Part shown: positions 26,968 to 36,637 of the stretch, piece after piece
Layout: every line of letters starts with the position of its first letter
How positions within the stretch are numbered: position 1 is the stretch's first letter
NCBI GenBank assembly: GCA_025360605.1
Contig: JANYBV010000026.1
Coordinates: 1-39,798, forward strand
Length of the DNA: 39,798 nt
Direction: 5' to 3'
Source: Alphaproteobacteria bacterium
GTDB taxonomy: Bacteria > Pseudomonadota > Alphaproteobacteria > Rickettsiales > SXRF01
Notes under the pieces: generated by a model
Seen by the model: the letters and a program-made list of their open reading frames with translations, nothing else
What the model was told of the DNA's origin: nothing
Database searches by the model: none
Position numbers and translations under genes: made by a program

Positions 26968-27798
26968 TTAAAGGCATTTGGCTAGCCTGTCGTGTTCTTT
27001 CAGTAATACCAGCAGCAGCTCCATATCATCAAGGCGCATCATGCAAGGGCCGTCGGACGGCGCATTGTCAGGGTCCTGATGGGTTTCCATAAAAACACCT
27101 GCAACACCCACAGCTACGGCCGCCTTTGCCAGTGTAGCGACATATTTTCGTTGCCCGCCGGAGGTTGTTCCCTGCCCACCAGGTTGCTGGACGCTGTGGG
27201 TGGCATCAAATACCACCGGACAGCCGGTTTCCGCCATCACGGGGATAGCGCGCATATCGCTCACCAGCGTATTGTAGCCAAAGCTGGAGCCGCGTTCGGT
27301 GAGAATAATGTTGCGGTTTTCGGCATAATCCATTTTTTCAACCACGTTGCGCATATCCCACGGCGCAAGGAACTGGCCTTTTTTCACGTTGATGACTTTG
27401 CCGGTGCGGGCGGCGGCCAGCAACAGGTCGGTCTGGCGGCACAGCAGCGCCGGAATCTGGATGATATCGACATGCGGCGCGATCACTTCACATTGCTCTT
27501 CGGTATGCACGTCAGTGAGTACGGGACAGCCAAGCTCGTTGCGGATTTCATCGAATATTGCCAGCGCTTTGATCAGGCCGATGCCGCGCTTGCCTTTAAT
27601 GCTGGTGCGGTTGGCTTTGTCATAGGACGACTTGTAGATGAATGGCATCTGCAATTTATTGGTCAGCTTGATGAGCGCTTCGGCCATAAACAGCGCGTGG
27701 TCGCGTGATTCGATCTGGCAGGGGCCGGCGATCAGCGCCAGCGGGAGGTCGTTACCGATGGTGATGGGACCTATGGTGATGTGGCGGAGGGCGTTCAT
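26968..27798 (-). CDS. kdsA: 3-deoxy-8-phosphooctulonate synthase (Kdo8P synthase)
   Basis: 276 residues. Core marks are [41 protein letters not shown] with the [15 protein letters not shown] strand, and the closing [12 protein letters not shown]. It condenses PEP with arabinose-5-phosphate to Kdo8P for lipopolysaccharide. The ATG overlaps the stop of the upstream unknown gene (ATGA), so translation is probably coupled. It belongs to the pyrG-X-kdsA-X-eno block. Confidence 0.97.
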   Translation of the reverse strand: MNALRHITIGPITIGNDLPLALIAGPCQIESRDHALFMAEALIKLTNKLQMPFIYKSSYDKANRTSIKGKRGIGLIKALAIFDEIRNELGCPVLTDVHTEEQCEVIAPHVDIIQIPALLCRQTDLLLAAARTGKVINVKKGQFLAPWDMRNVVEKMDYAENRNIILTERGSSFGYNTLVSDMRAIPVMAETGCPVVFDATHSVQQPGGQGTTSGGQRKYVATLAKAAVAVGVAGVFMETHQDPDNAPSDGPCMMRLDDMELLLVLLKEHDRLAKCL

Positions 27799-28430
27799 AT
27801 AATTTCACCTGATGCAGTAGGGGTGTTACGATTTTTGTCGGCAGCATCTATGCGAAGCGACCATTTGGGTAGTTGATTATGTAGCGCTTTTAGTGACTCT
27901 ATGAAAGCGTTGAATGCAGTGTCATCAAGTTTGAATTCAGGAGAAACCATTCCGGAGTAGTCTCTTGATATCCGTTTGGTTTGATTATAGGCCTCGTTTA
28001 CCATGGCGGAATCTGCCGGTGTTGCCGTGGCGCCGTCCCTTAACTCATTTAGTCTTGGCAGTAAATCTTCCAAGACTAAATGTTTTAGATGGCGGCTAAT
28101 GTCATAGCCTGATTTGCAGTTGTTCAGCCATGAAAATACATCGGCACGCCTTACATTCATGCTAACGATGTCATCTTTCTGAATGGCTTTTAAGCGTTCG
28201 AATTCCTGATCAAATCGCGGACTTCCCATCGTAAGGTTGGCAATATGGCAATTCAGATATAATTCTTCGCATTCTGCTTTGCTGACGGTGGCATCACGTT
28301 CGTAATGGTCTTCCATCTGCGCGATACCGCGGAGAAAATCATTGATCAGCCAGCTTTCAGCAGTTTGGTTGCCCCGTACTTTTTTATTCAGGAATGCTTC
28401 CACCGCTTGCCGAACCGTTACATCGCTCAT
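27795..28430 (-). CDS. Protein of unknown function between pyrG and kdsA
   Basis: 211 residues, highly helical and charged. It begins with [20 protein letters not shown] and later has [19 protein letters not shown]. No signal peptide, membrane segment or recognised domain is visible. It is stitched into the operon by ATGA overlaps at both ends, with pyrG upstream and kdsA downstream. This argues for a real, translated gene. In other alphaproteobacteria these two neighbours are usually adjacent, so it looks like an insertion specific to this lineage. Confidence 0.7.
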   Translation of the reverse strand: MSDVTVRQAVEAFLNKKVRGNQTAESWLINDFLRGIAQMEDHYERDATVSKAECEELYLNCHIANLTMGSPRFDQEFERLKAIQKDDIVSMNVRRADVFSWLNNCKSGYDISRHLKHLVLEDLLPRLNELRDGATATPADSAMVNEAYNQTKRISRDYSGMVSPEFKLDDTAFNAFIESLKALHNQLPKWSLRIDAADKNRNTPTASGEII

Positions 28431-30085
28431 GCAGCTTCTTTTTTATCCTGCTTGGTTTCCTTGAGCGCCGCTTTGACAAAAGATGCAAACAAAGGATGCG
28501 GTGCGAACGGACGAGATTTTAGTTCCGGATGGAACTGCACGCCAACAAACCAAGGATGTTTTTTATACTCGATGATTTCAGGCAGGTTACCCCCTGGGGA
28601 CATCCCCGAGAACAGCATATCCGCTTTTTCAAATACATCGCGGTACTGCACGTTCACCTCATAGCGGTGACGGTGGCGTTCTTCGATGCTGGCGTTGCCG
28701 TAAATCTGTGCTGCAAGGCTGCCATTTGACAGGTTGCACTCATATGCACCAAGGCGCATTGTGCCGCCCATGTCGCCATCGCGTTTGCGGGTTTCCAGCA
28801 CGTTGCCGCGCAGCCATTCGGTCATCAGACCGACCAGCGGGCCGCGGTCGTCACTTTCCTGATAGGGGCCGAATTCCGTGGAGGCGGCATTCTTGATACC
28901 CAGTACATTGCGGGCGAATTCAATCGTAGCCAGCTGCATACCGAAGCAGATACCCAGATAGGGTTTGTTATGTTCACGTGCATAGGTGATGGCCGCGAGC
29001 TTGCCACTCACGCCGCGTTCACCGAATCCACCCGGAACAAGGATGGCATTCACGTCCTGCAATGCTTTCGCTACGTCTTCTTTTTCAAAACCGGCGGCAT
29101 CAATCCAGCGGATATGCACACGCGCCTGATTGGCGATGCCCGCATGGTCGAGCGCTTCGGAGAGCGATTTATACGCATCACCGATGCCGGTATATTTTCC
29201 AACGATAGCAATGGTAACTTCACCTTTAGGATGCTGGATACGGTCGAGAATTTCGTCCCATTTGCCGAGGTCTGGCGCGCCTTTATCTTCAATGCCGAAG
29301 CATTTCAATACCTGACGGTCGAAGCCCTGCTCACTGTAACGTTTGGGTACTTCATAAACGGAGCCAACATCGAGTGCCTGAATCACAGCATCTTCGCGGA
29401 TGTTACAGAACAAGGCAATCTTGCGGCGTTCCGACAACGGAATTTCACGATCAGCGCGGCACAATAAAATATCCGGCTGAATACCAATAGAGCGTAATTC
29501 TTTTACGGAATGCTGTGTTGGTTTGGTTTTGAGTTCTTTCGCAGCAGCGATATACGGTACCAGCGTAAGGTGTATGTACATCACGCGCTCGCGGCCCAGC
29601 TCGTAGCCAAGCTGGCGGATCGCTTCGAGGAATGGCAGGCCTTCAATGTCACCCACGGTTCCGCCGATTTCGCAGAGGATAAAATCTTCCTGATCGGTGT
29701 CTTTCAGGATGAATTCCTTAATCAGGTCGGTGACATGCGGAATCACCTGCACTGTCCCGCCGAGATAGTCCCCGCGGCGTTCTTTGGTGAGCAAGGTGGA
29801 ATAAATCCAGCCGCTGCTGACGGAGTCGCTGCGGCGTGCGTTTACACCGGTGAAGCGCTCATAGTGACCAAGGTCGAGATCGGTTTCCGCACCGTCATCG
29901 GTAACGAATACTTCACCGTGCTGGTTTGGGTTCATTGTACCCGGATCGACGTTCAAATACGGGTCGAGTTTGCGTAAGCGTACTTTATAACCACGCGCTT
30001 GTAACAACGCGCCAAGGCTGGCAGATGCGAGTCCCTTCCCTAAGGATGAAACCACACCGCCGGTAATGAAAATAAAACGTGCCAT
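28427..30085 (-). CDS. pyrG: CTP synthase
   Basis: 552 residues, the normal length. The synthetase domain begins [20 protein letters not shown] with the ATP P-loop-like Gly-rich segment. It continues with [20 protein letters not shown] and [19 protein letters not shown]. The C-terminal glutaminase domain has [19 protein letters not shown] with the nucleophile Cys, and [20 protein letters not shown] with the His-Glu pair. It makes CTP from UTP, ATP and glutamine. It follows secG by 3 bp and is coupled to the next gene by ATGA. Confidence 0.98.
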   Translation of the reverse strand: MARFIFITGGVVSSLGKGLASASLGALLQARGYKVRLRKLDPYLNVDPGTMNPNQHGEVFVTDDGAETDLDLGHYERFTGVNARRSDSVSSGWIYSTLLTKERRGDYLGGTVQVIPHVTDLIKEFILKDTDQEDFILCEIGGTVGDIEGLPFLEAIRQLGYELGRERVMYIHLTLVPYIAAAKELKTKPTQHSVKELRSIGIQPDILLCRADREIPLSERRKIALFCNIREDAVIQALDVGSVYEVPKRYSEQGFDRQVLKCFGIEDKGAPDLGKWDEILDRIQHPKGEVTIAIVGKYTGIGDAYKSLSEALDHAGIANQARVHIRWIDAAGFEKEDVAKALQDVNAILVPGGFGERGVSGKLAAITYAREHNKPYLGICFGMQLATIEFARNVLGIKNAASTEFGPYQESDDRGPLVGLMTEWLRGNVLETRKRDGDMGGTMRLGAYECNLSNGSLAAQIYGNASIEERHRHRYEVNVQYRDVFEKADMLFSGMSPGGNLPEIIEYKKHPWFVGVQFHPELKSRPFAPHPLFASFVKAALKETKQDKKEAA

Positions 30086-30088
30086 AGG

Positions 30089-30544
30089 TTATTCTGGTTT
30101 CGGTGCGGAAGGTGAAGGTTTAGCCGCTGGTTTTTGCGTTTTTTCTGCTTTTGCCGGATGCTCTGATTTGTCTGCGGCTTTAGGTTTGTCCTGCTTCAGC
30201 TTGTCTTCTTCAGCAGCTTTATCCTTCGCCAGCGTATCTTTTTCGGCAGGGGCCGATCCTGTAACGGGAGTTTCTTCCACTGGTACGGAATCGATAATGG
30301 AGCCACCCGTCATGCGCCCTGCATAGACAGCAAGCACAAGGCTGCTGATCATGAATGCGGTTGCCAGAATAGCAGTGGTGCGCGTCATCAGGTTCGCGGT
30401 TGCGCGGCCTGTCATGAACTGGTTACCGCCACCGCCGCCAAGTCCGCCCATGCCATCGCTGTCGCTGCGCTGAATCAGCACCATCAATATGAGGAAAATG
30501 ACCACAATCGTGTGGATTACCAATAATACCGTATAAAAACCCAT
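30089..30544 (-). CDS. secG: Preprotein translocase subunit SecG
   Basis: 151 residues from the ATG at 30544, preceded by AAAGGAAAGAG; a longer frame from 30607 overlaps tpiA and is rejected. Two membrane segments are seen: VLLVIHTIVVIFLILMVLI (about 5-22) and a second near 55-75. Between them is the SecG hallmark QRSDSDGMGGLGGGGGNQFM. The C-terminal half is a long Lys/Pro/Ala-rich tail (AEKTQKPAAKPSPSAP), longer than in Escherichia coli and common in alphaproteobacteria. It assists SecYE. Confidence 0.93.
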   Translation of the reverse strand: MGFYTVLLVIHTIVVIFLILMVLIQRSDSDGMGGLGGGGGNQFMTGRATANLMTRTTAILATAFMISSLVLAVYAGRMTGGSIIDSVPVEETPVTGSAPAEKDTLAKDKAAEEDKLKQDKPKAADKSEHPAKAEKTQKPAAKPSPSAPKPE

Positions 30545-30579
30545 AACTCTTTCCTTTATATAGCCTTTTTGAGGCTTTT

Positions 30580-31326
30580 TTAACCTGCTGCCGCAATAAT
30601 GCGACAAAACTCATCTTCCTTGAGCGATGCGCCTCCCACAAGCACACCTGCCACGCCATCTGTAGCCATGATTTCCCTAGCATTGCTGGCTTTTACCGAG
30701 CCACCATACAACACAGAAATCCGGCTTTTATCAATCCCTGTCCGCTTGGCTGTGAATGACTCAATATAGGTGTGGATTTCACGAATGTCATCAACAGTTG
30801 GTGTTTTCCCAGAACCAATAGCCCAAACCGGCTCATATGCAAGTATAAAATCATTGGAAAATGCTTCTTCAGGGATACTTTCACGGATCTGTTCCGCCAG
30901 AATGTCCTTGGTTTTACCCTCGGTGCGTTCTTCTTCGGTTTCTCCGATGCAGATGACAGGAATCAGGCCGGTTTTAATGGCGCGTGTTGCCTTCTGGCAG
31001 ACCTGCCGGCTTGATTCATTGTGAAATTTACGGCGTTCAGAGTGCCCTACAATGACATACTGACAACCCGCTTGTTTAAGCATGTTGGCGCTGATATCGC
31101 CTGTATAGGCTCCCTCCGGCTGGATATGGCAGTCCTGCCCCCCCATTTTTACCCCTGACCCGCCAATGTGGCTTGCCACGGAAAACAGCAGGCTGGCTGG
31201 CGGGCATAACACTACGGAAACTTTTGCAGTATGCAGTTTTTCTTCTCTTACGACTGCTTGCGAAAGCGACGCTGCCATGGCAAGGTCGCCGTACATTTTC
31301 CAATTAGCAATTACGATTTTTTTCAT
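30580..31326 (-). CDS. tpiA: Triosephosphate isomerase
   Basis: 248 residues. Marks are VIANWKMYGD at the front, VIVGHSERRKFH with the electrophilic His, AYEPVWAIGSGKTP with the catalytic Glu, and LYGGSVKASNAREIM. The phosphate loop GVAGVLVGGASL follows. It interconverts dihydroxyacetone phosphate and glyceraldehyde-3-phosphate. It leads the block tpiA-secG-pyrG-X-kdsA and is divergent from ppiD by 92 bp. Confidence 0.98.
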   Translation of the reverse strand: MKKIVIANWKMYGDLAMAASLSQAVVREEKLHTAKVSVVLCPPASLLFSVASHIGGSGVKMGGQDCHIQPEGAYTGDISANMLKQAGCQYVIVGHSERRKFHNESSRQVCQKATRAIKTGLIPVICIGETEEERTEGKTKDILAEQIRESIPEEAFSNDFILAYEPVWAIGSGKTPTVDDIREIHTYIESFTAKRTGIDKSRISVLYGGSVKASNAREIMATDGVAGVLVGGASLKEDEFCRIIAAAG

Positions 31327-31418
31327 GGATTATACCTATCGCATCAAAAATCCTTTTACAATCCTGTTTTGTCGTGTAAATCTCGTTTTTTAAAATCATT
31401 TTATCAAGAACTTAGACA

Positions 31419-33326
31419 ATGCTTAACACTTTTCGCAATTACGGCTCCAGCTTAGCGGCTAAAATCCTCCTTGGTTTATTGGTAATTACCTTCAGTGCGT
31501 GGGGGATCGGTGACATGATCCGTAATCCCGCCCGCAAACTTACGGTAGCTACCGTGGGACAGGATAGTATTACTAATGATATATTCGCGGGGGCATTGCG
31601 CCGTGAGGGTGAAAACCTGAAACAATCGGTGGGTGAGGATTTCACCCCTGAAATGCTCAAAGATCCCAGAATTGCTCACCATGTGCTGCTTCAGTTGGTG
31701 AACAACTCTCTTTTACATCAGGAAAGTGAAGCGTTGGGGCTGATGCCAAGCGATGCCGATGTGGTGCGTAAAATCCGTACAAGGCCTGAATTTCAGGATG
31801 AAAAAGGCAATTTCAGCAAAGTGGTGTTCGAAAATATTTTGAAAAACGGCAATATGACTGAAAAGGCCTATGTTGAAATTATCAGGCAGGAAATGGCTAA
31901 TAACCTGCTGATTGATACGTTGAATTTAAGGGCGCCTGTGTTGGATATTGAAGCAAAAACCCTGCTTGCCGCGCGTGAAGAAGGGCGCACAATCTCAATA
32001 TATACCCTAAAACCATCCCTTATTACGGATGTTCCGGTTCCTTCCGATGCACAAATCAAGGAATATTATGATTCTCACGGTAAGGAATTCACCGCACCTG
32101 AATACCGCACGCTGAGCTATGTCACCATAAAAAATGGGGACATCAGCAAGGATTTTCACTATTCAGAGGATGAATTGAAAGCCATCTACAAAGATAGGCA
32201 GGAGGAATTCAAGCGTACGGAGCGCCGTTCGGTAGAGCAGCTGCTGTACACATCCGAAGATAATGCTAAAAAAGCGAGTGCAATGCTGAAGGGTGGTAAA
32301 AGTTTTGAGGATGTAGGCAAAGAAACCAACATTCTCAATAAAAACTCTCTCGCGCTGGGCAAGCTCGAAAAAAGCAACATGATTGAAAATGCCGCAGACA
32401 AGGTGTTTTCAATGCAAAAAGGCGAAGTTACCGATCCGGTTCAAAGCCCCTTTGGATGGCATATTTTTCGTGTGGTGGATGTTGAGCAGCCTTCCGTGGC
32501 TTCCTTTGAGGAAGTGCGTCCGAAAATTGAAAAGGAACTCGCAGCGCATAGTGGTGACAAGGCGCTTAACGATCTGGCTAATAAATTTCAGGATGCGCTG
32601 GCGGGCGGCAGTTCTCTTGCGGAAGTGGCACGCGATAATAAACTCAAGGTGCTTTCTGTTGGCCCGATTGATGCAAAAGGCAATACGCCTGAAAATATTA
32701 AGGCAACCGACCTTCCTGATCTGGACAGATTCCTTGAAACGTCTTTTAAAACTGAAGACAAATCAGAATCAGCGATGATTACGTCTAAAGGCGGCATCTA
32801 TTATATTGTTCATGTTGAAAAGCTCACCCCTGAGCGGTTACGTTCATTAGATGAAGTCAAGGGACTGTTGGCAACGGGTTGGCAGAAACAAGAGCGCGAT
32901 AAACATCTGGCGGAACTGGTGGTAAAAATTGGCGATAAGTTCGTCAGTGTAGCAGACCGCAATGCGATAGTGGAAAAATATAAACTACAGCCCATCAAAA
33001 CGGCGACCATCAAACGCAGTGCGCACGCAGCAGGCGACATTTCTCTGCCTTCTGCTTTAGTAGCTGATGTATTCGCACACAAAGTGGCAGAAGGAAGTAA
33101 AGCGTACCAGACCAGATCAGGAGATTACCTCCTTGCTGTTGTTGATTCGATCATTCCTGCACCGCTGCCTGAAAACGACCCTAAAATGATTGATTCTCTG
33201 TTGGGCATTCGCAAAACACTTGAGAGTTATCGCAGAAGTGAAATTTTGCAGGAATACGCTCATTTCCTTTCGAAAAAATACATCGTTACTGTGCATGAGC
33301 CGGAATTGCAGTCGGTACTCAGATAA
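31419..33326 (+). CDS. ppiD: Membrane-anchored peptidyl-prolyl isomerase chaperone (PpiD/SurA-like)
   Basis: 635 residues. A single N-terminal helix (LAAKILLGLLVITFSAWGIGD, about 10-30) anchors it in the inner membrane with a large periplasmic part. The front domain (VATVGQDSITNDIFAGALRR) is the SurA/PpiD chaperone N-domain. A parvulin-type PPIase domain lies around residues 265-360, with RRSVEQLLYTSEDNAKK and SPFGWHIFRVVDV. It helps outer-membrane and exported proteins fold. Its TAA overlaps the trpE ATG by one base, a known alphaproteobacterial ppiD-trpE order. Confidence 0.9.
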   Translation: MLNTFRNYGSSLAAKILLGLLVITFSAWGIGDMIRNPARKLTVATVGQDSITNDIFAGALRREGENLKQSVGEDFTPEMLKDPRIAHHVLLQLVNNSLLHQESEALGLMPSDADVVRKIRTRPEFQDEKGNFSKVVFENILKNGNMTEKAYVEIIRQEMANNLLIDTLNLRAPVLDIEAKTLLAAREEGRTISIYTLKPSLITDVPVPSDAQIKEYYDSHGKEFTAPEYRTLSYVTIKNGDISKDFHYSEDELKAIYKDRQEEFKRTERRSVEQLLYTSEDNAKKASAMLKGGKSFEDVGKETNILNKNSLALGKLEKSNMIENAADKVFSMQKGEVTDPVQSPFGWHIFRVVDVEQPSVASFEEVRPKIEKELAAHSGDKALNDLANKFQDALAGGSSLAEVARDNKLKVLSVGPIDAKGNTPENIKATDLPDLDRFLETSFKTEDKSESAMITSKGGIYYIVHVEKLTPERLRSLDEVKGLLATGWQKQERDKHLAELVVKIGDKFVSVADRNAIVEKYKLQPIKTATIKRSAHAAGDISLPSALVADVFAHKVAEGSKAYQTRSGDYLLAVVDSIIPAPLPENDPKMIDSLLGIRKTLESYRRSEILQEYAHFLSKKYIVTVHEPELQSVLR

Positions 33327-34843
33327 TGCTGCCTAAGCAGGATCCTGATATTTTACCGAACCGGCACGACTTTATTAGTTGCTTCGATCATGGTATTTCC
33401 CAACTGGTATGGACCACCTGCCCCGCTGATCTGGACACTCCCGTATCGGCAATGCTGCGCCTTAAAGATGACAAATCCCCTTGTTTTTTGCTGGAATCGG
33501 TTGAAAAGGGCGAAATTCGTGGCCGCTATTCAGTGATAGGCCTGAAGCCGGACATCATCTGGCGCTGTAAAGGCAATAAAGCAGAAATCAGCTACAGTGA
33601 CGTGATCGACGATTCTAAATTTATTCCCTGCGCTGAAGACAGCCTGACTTCGTTGCGAAAGCTGTACGAAGATTCAAAGATTGACGTGCCTGTCGGTTTG
33701 CCTCCCATGGCATCGGGTATTGTTGGATACATGGGCTACGACATGGTGCGCCTGATGGAAAAATTACCAGACCATCTGCCCGATCCAATTGGTATTCCTG
33801 ACAGTTGTTTTGTGCGCCCGCAGCTCATGGTTATTTTTGATTCCGTATCAGATAAGATATACATTGTTACGGTGATCTGGGCGGATGCCAAGCGCACCGA
33901 TGCCCCCGCTGCCTATGATGCCGCAAAGAAGCGCATCGAATGGGTGATGGATAAGCTGACGGAGCCTGTGCCAGTGGAAAAAAATACGAATTACACGCCG
34001 GTCAAAACCAGCGATTTCACATCCAATACGACGCGTGAGCGTTTCAACACGATGATCGATTCCGCCAAGGAATACATGTATGCGGGGGATATTTTTCAGG
34101 CGGTATTATCGCAGCGTTTTTCGGCGCCGTTCAACCTTCCTGCTTTTTCGCTATACCGCGCTTTGCGTCAGGTGAATCCCTCACCGTTCTTGTTTTACTT
34201 AAGCTTTGGTGCGTTTTCGCTGGTGGGTTCCAGTCCTGAAATTCTGGTGCGCCTGCGCGATGGCGAGGTGACCATCCGCCCGATTGCCGGAACGCGCAAG
34301 CGTGGCCGTGACCGTGAGGAAGATGCCATGCTGGCGAAAGACCTGCTGGCCGATCCGAAGGAAGTGTCTGAACACCTCATGCTGCTGGATCTGGGGCGAA
34401 ACGATGTGGGGCGCGTGGCGCAGATTGGTTCGGTGAAAACCACCCAGCGCATGACCATCGAAAACTATTCGCATGTCATGCACATCGTGTCCAATGTTGT
34501 CGGGCAGCTCGACAGGCGCTTTGATGCGCTTTCCGCACTGATTGCCGGTTTTCCGGCGGGAACGGTTAGTGGTGCGCCTAAAATCAGGGCGATGGAAATT
34601 ATTGACGAGCTGGAAACGCACCGCCGCAGTTTTTACGCTGGCTGCATCGGCTATTTCTCCAGCGATGGCAACATGGACACCTGCATAGCCCTGAGAACGG
34701 CGCTGGTGAAGGATAACACCCTGTATGTGCAGGCGGGTGGCGGTATTGTAGCGCAAAGCGTGGCCGAAGATGAATATCAAGAAGCACTAAACAAAGCGCG
34801 TGCGGTGATGCGTGCTGCGGAAGAAGCGATTAAATTTACCTAG
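33326..34843 (+). CDS. trpE: Anthranilate synthase component I
   Basis: 505 residues. The N-terminal part has the feedback-binding LLES motif (PCFLLESVEKGEIRGRYSVI). The chorismate-binding domain has MYAGDIFQAVLSQRF, VGSSPEILVR, RPIAGTRKRGRDREEDAMLA and LIAGFPAGTVSGAPKIRAME. It makes anthranilate from chorismate with the TrpG amidotransferase. It starts on the last base of ppiD. TrpG, usually just downstream, is not in this window; an unrelated gene on the other strand follows and overlaps the stop by four bases. Confidence 0.96.
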   Translation: MLPKQDPDILPNRHDFISCFDHGISQLVWTTCPADLDTPVSAMLRLKDDKSPCFLLESVEKGEIRGRYSVIGLKPDIIWRCKGNKAEISYSDVIDDSKFIPCAEDSLTSLRKLYEDSKIDVPVGLPPMASGIVGYMGYDMVRLMEKLPDHLPDPIGIPDSCFVRPQLMVIFDSVSDKIYIVTVIWADAKRTDAPAAYDAAKKRIEWVMDKLTEPVPVEKNTNYTPVKTSDFTSNTTRERFNTMIDSAKEYMYAGDIFQAVLSQRFSAPFNLPAFSLYRALRQVNPSPFLFYLSFGAFSLVGSSPEILVRLRDGEVTIRPIAGTRKRGRDREEDAMLAKDLLADPKEVSEHLMLLDLGRNDVGRVAQIGSVKTTQRMTIENYSHVMHIVSNVVGQLDRRFDALSALIAGFPAGTVSGAPKIRAMEIIDELETHRRSFYAGCIGYFSSDGNMDTCIALRTALVKDNTLYVQAGGGIVAQSVAEDEYQEALNKARAVMRAAEEAIKFT

Positions 34844-36051
34844 CGGCGACCGACGGGAGCCGATGGACGTGGACCAGCTGACGGACGTGGCCCAGCCGAT
34901 GGACGTGGACCGGCTGACGGACGTGGCCCAGCCGATGGACGCGGGCCTGCGGATGGGCGCCCCCCCGATGCTGTAGCGCGTGCCGTTCTGATTTGCAGGC
35001 GTGTCGCCTTGCTGTTGAGACCAAAGAGTTGCGATAGTCTGGTGATGAGCGCTTTAATGTGGTTCATGCCGTTACCGGTGCCAAACATCTGTACCGATTT
35101 ACCAAAACTGCCATAGGGATTGCCGGTTGCCTGCCCCCACACGTCCTGATTATTCGTACCCAGAACGTTATCGAATGACGTACCCCACGCGTTGTCGGCA
35201 AAGTTACCCCAGACGTTATTACTGACTGCCCCATGCACGGTTGCACCGATAGATGAACCACGGCCAAAACCGTTGGCGGCATCACCGTACAGATCGTTAT
35301 CCATGGCTGCTGCCTGCTCACGCAAGAATTTTTCGGTGCCTTGCGGGCGGTACAGGCCGCCGTGCATTGCATGTGCCGAGCCGCCGCTACCACTTTCGCC
35401 GCCACTGTAAACGTTACCGGCACTGCTGCTGCCACCACCATAAAGGGTGCTGCCGTAAGTGCCGCCACCACCATAGACGTTTGCGGTATCAGGATTCAGT
35501 GGCTGTCCGGTTCTGGGGTCAAGCCCCGCTGCCTGCATGGCCTGCATTTTACGCATGTTGATGAAGTACGGGCTGTGCTGGTCGATAGCGCCCTGAATGA
35601 TGGCGATGGTCCGGTGCGATTTAGGCTTATATTGTCCGAGGAACGTGCCGAGATAGGTATTCATGCGGCCGTCTTTGGTGTTGACCTTACCCACCTTGTT
35701 GCCAGCGATATCGTAGATATCCCCTTTTTTGGTGAGGCGGCCGTTGGTGAATGTTTTTGGGCTGACAATTACCATACGGCGAAGGGCTTTTTGCTCCTTG
35801 GCGGCTTTTTTGGCGGCAATATCGTTGAGGGCTTTTTCGGCACGAGCGGACATCGGCCTTGCGTTTTTCGCTGCTTTGTCCATCTGCACTTTTTTGCGGC
35901 TCTCTTCCAGTTTTCGTTTCATAATAAACTTGAAACGCTCCTGAGGATCCAGCTTGGCCTTTTTCTGTACTTCGAAACGCAAAATCTCCTGAGCAACACT
36001 TTTTTTGCCCACAGCGTCACGGCCACCACTAAAAAATCTAACAGTTCCCAT
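34840..36051 (-). CDS. Repeat-rich protein of unknown function
   Basis: 403 residues with three distinct parts. The front (1-100) is a basic, Lys/Arg-rich helical segment (KKSVAQEILRFEVQKKAKL, MDKAAKNARPMSARAEKAL). The middle is rich in Gly, Ser, Asn, Trp and Tyr, with runs such as YGGGGTYGSTLYGGGSSS. Near residue 280-325 come WGN/WGT segments of similar shape (NVWGNFADNAWGTSFDNVLG). The C-terminus (about 365-403) is a proline-rich tail built from repeats of the six residues GPRPSA, encoded by a 36-bp DNA repeat. No signal peptide is evident. No family is recognised. The low complexity and changing composition suggest a flexible structural protein; RNA-binding is possible but unproven. It overlaps trpE at its end by four bases. 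Confidence 0.6.
   Translation of the reverse strand: MGTVRFFSGGRDAVGKKSVAQEILRFEVQKKAKLDPQERFKFIMKRKLEESRKKVQMDKAAKNARPMSARAEKALNDIAAKKAAKEQKALRRMVIVSPKTFTNGRLTKKGDIYDIAGNKVGKVNTKDGRMNTYLGTFLGQYKPKSHRTIAIIQGAIDQHSPYFINMRKMQAMQAAGLDPRTGQPLNPDTANVYGGGGTYGSTLYGGGSSSAGNVYSGGESGSGGSAHAMHGGLYRPQGTEKFLREQAAAMDNDLYGDAANGFGRGSSIGATVHGAVSNNVWGNFADNAWGTSFDNVLGTNNQDVWGQATGNPYGSFGKSVQMFGTGNGMNHIKALITRLSQLFGLNSKATRLQIRTARATASGGRPSAGPRPSAGPRPSAGPRPSAGPRPSAGPRPSAPVGRR
34861..34953 (-). repeat. 36-bp tandem repeat coding for GPRPSA units
   Basis: The unit starting CGATGGACGTGGAC recurs at 34861, 34897 and 34933, i.e. every 36 bp, with few changes. Each 36-bp unit contains two 18-bp GPRPSA codings, so the whole tail has about six GPRPSA units. 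It lies in frame inside the repeat-rich gene and does not break the reading frame. Confidence 0.8.
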
Positions 36052-36145
36052 GACTTCATTATATATAAAATCGCTGTACTAGACCAGTAATATCTCATAA
36101 AATCACTGGGATTTTTAATAGATTCGAACAGAGTGGGAGTTAAAT

Positions 36146-36637
36146 ATGCCTAGATTTTTCAGTGTTTTGATGGTGGGTGCCTGCCTTTGGGCTGGTGTGC
36201 CGGTAATGGCTCATGCCGCCGAGGAAGCGCCCGCTGCGGCCGCAAAAATCGTGTTTAAAAAGGACTCCCTTAGCATCAAATCTGCGACAGGAAAACCCCA
36301 TCCGTTTGTGATTGAAATTGCCGACAACAATGAACAGCGCGAAGAAGGACTGAAGCACCGCAAGGAATTGCCGGAAGATCATGGAATGCTATTTATATTT
36401 GAAGAGGATACTTATGTTGAGATGTGGATGAAAGACACCCCTATCTCGCTGGATATACTGTTCATCGACAGCCATGGCAAGGTGGTCTTCATCACGCCTA
36501 AAACCAAGCCGGATTCTACCGATATTATTTCGGCACGCCGTGATGCGCGCGCGGTTCTGGAATTAGCGGCAGGCGTAGCAGAAAAACAAGGTATCAAAGT
36601 GGGAGATCAGGTGGTTTATTCCTATTTTAAACCATGA
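36146..36637 (+). CDS. DUF192 family exported protein
   Basis: 163 residues. The front has a signal peptide (LMVGACLWAGVPVMAHA, cleavage after AHA). The mature part has the DUF192 layout: FVIEIADNNEQREEGLKHRK, LPEDHGMLFIFEEDTYVEMW, then MKDTPISLDILFIDSHGK and LELAAGVAEKQGIKVGDQV. The GMLF, MKDTPISLD and GDQV marks are the family core. DUF192 proteins are small periplasmic or secreted domains of unknown biochemical role. A good ribosome site (GGGAG) precedes the ATG. The next gene starts inside its stop (ATGA). Confidence 0.9.
   Translation: MPRFFSVLMVGACLWAGVPVMAHAAEEAPAAAAKIVFKKDSLSIKSATGKPHPFVIEIADNNEQREEGLKHRKELPEDHGMLFIFEEDTYVEMWMKDTPISLDILFIDSHGKVVFITPKTKPDSTDIISARRDARAVLELAAGVAEKQGIKVGDQVVYSYFKP

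Noticed and set aside
34195-34780. Long minus-strand frames inside trpE
   Set aside because: They are antisense shadows of a well-supported gene and show no family motif.
35341-36090. 249-codon plus-strand frame opposite the repeat-rich gene
   Set aside because: Composition follows the reverse of the low-complexity gene; no ribosome site or family is seen.
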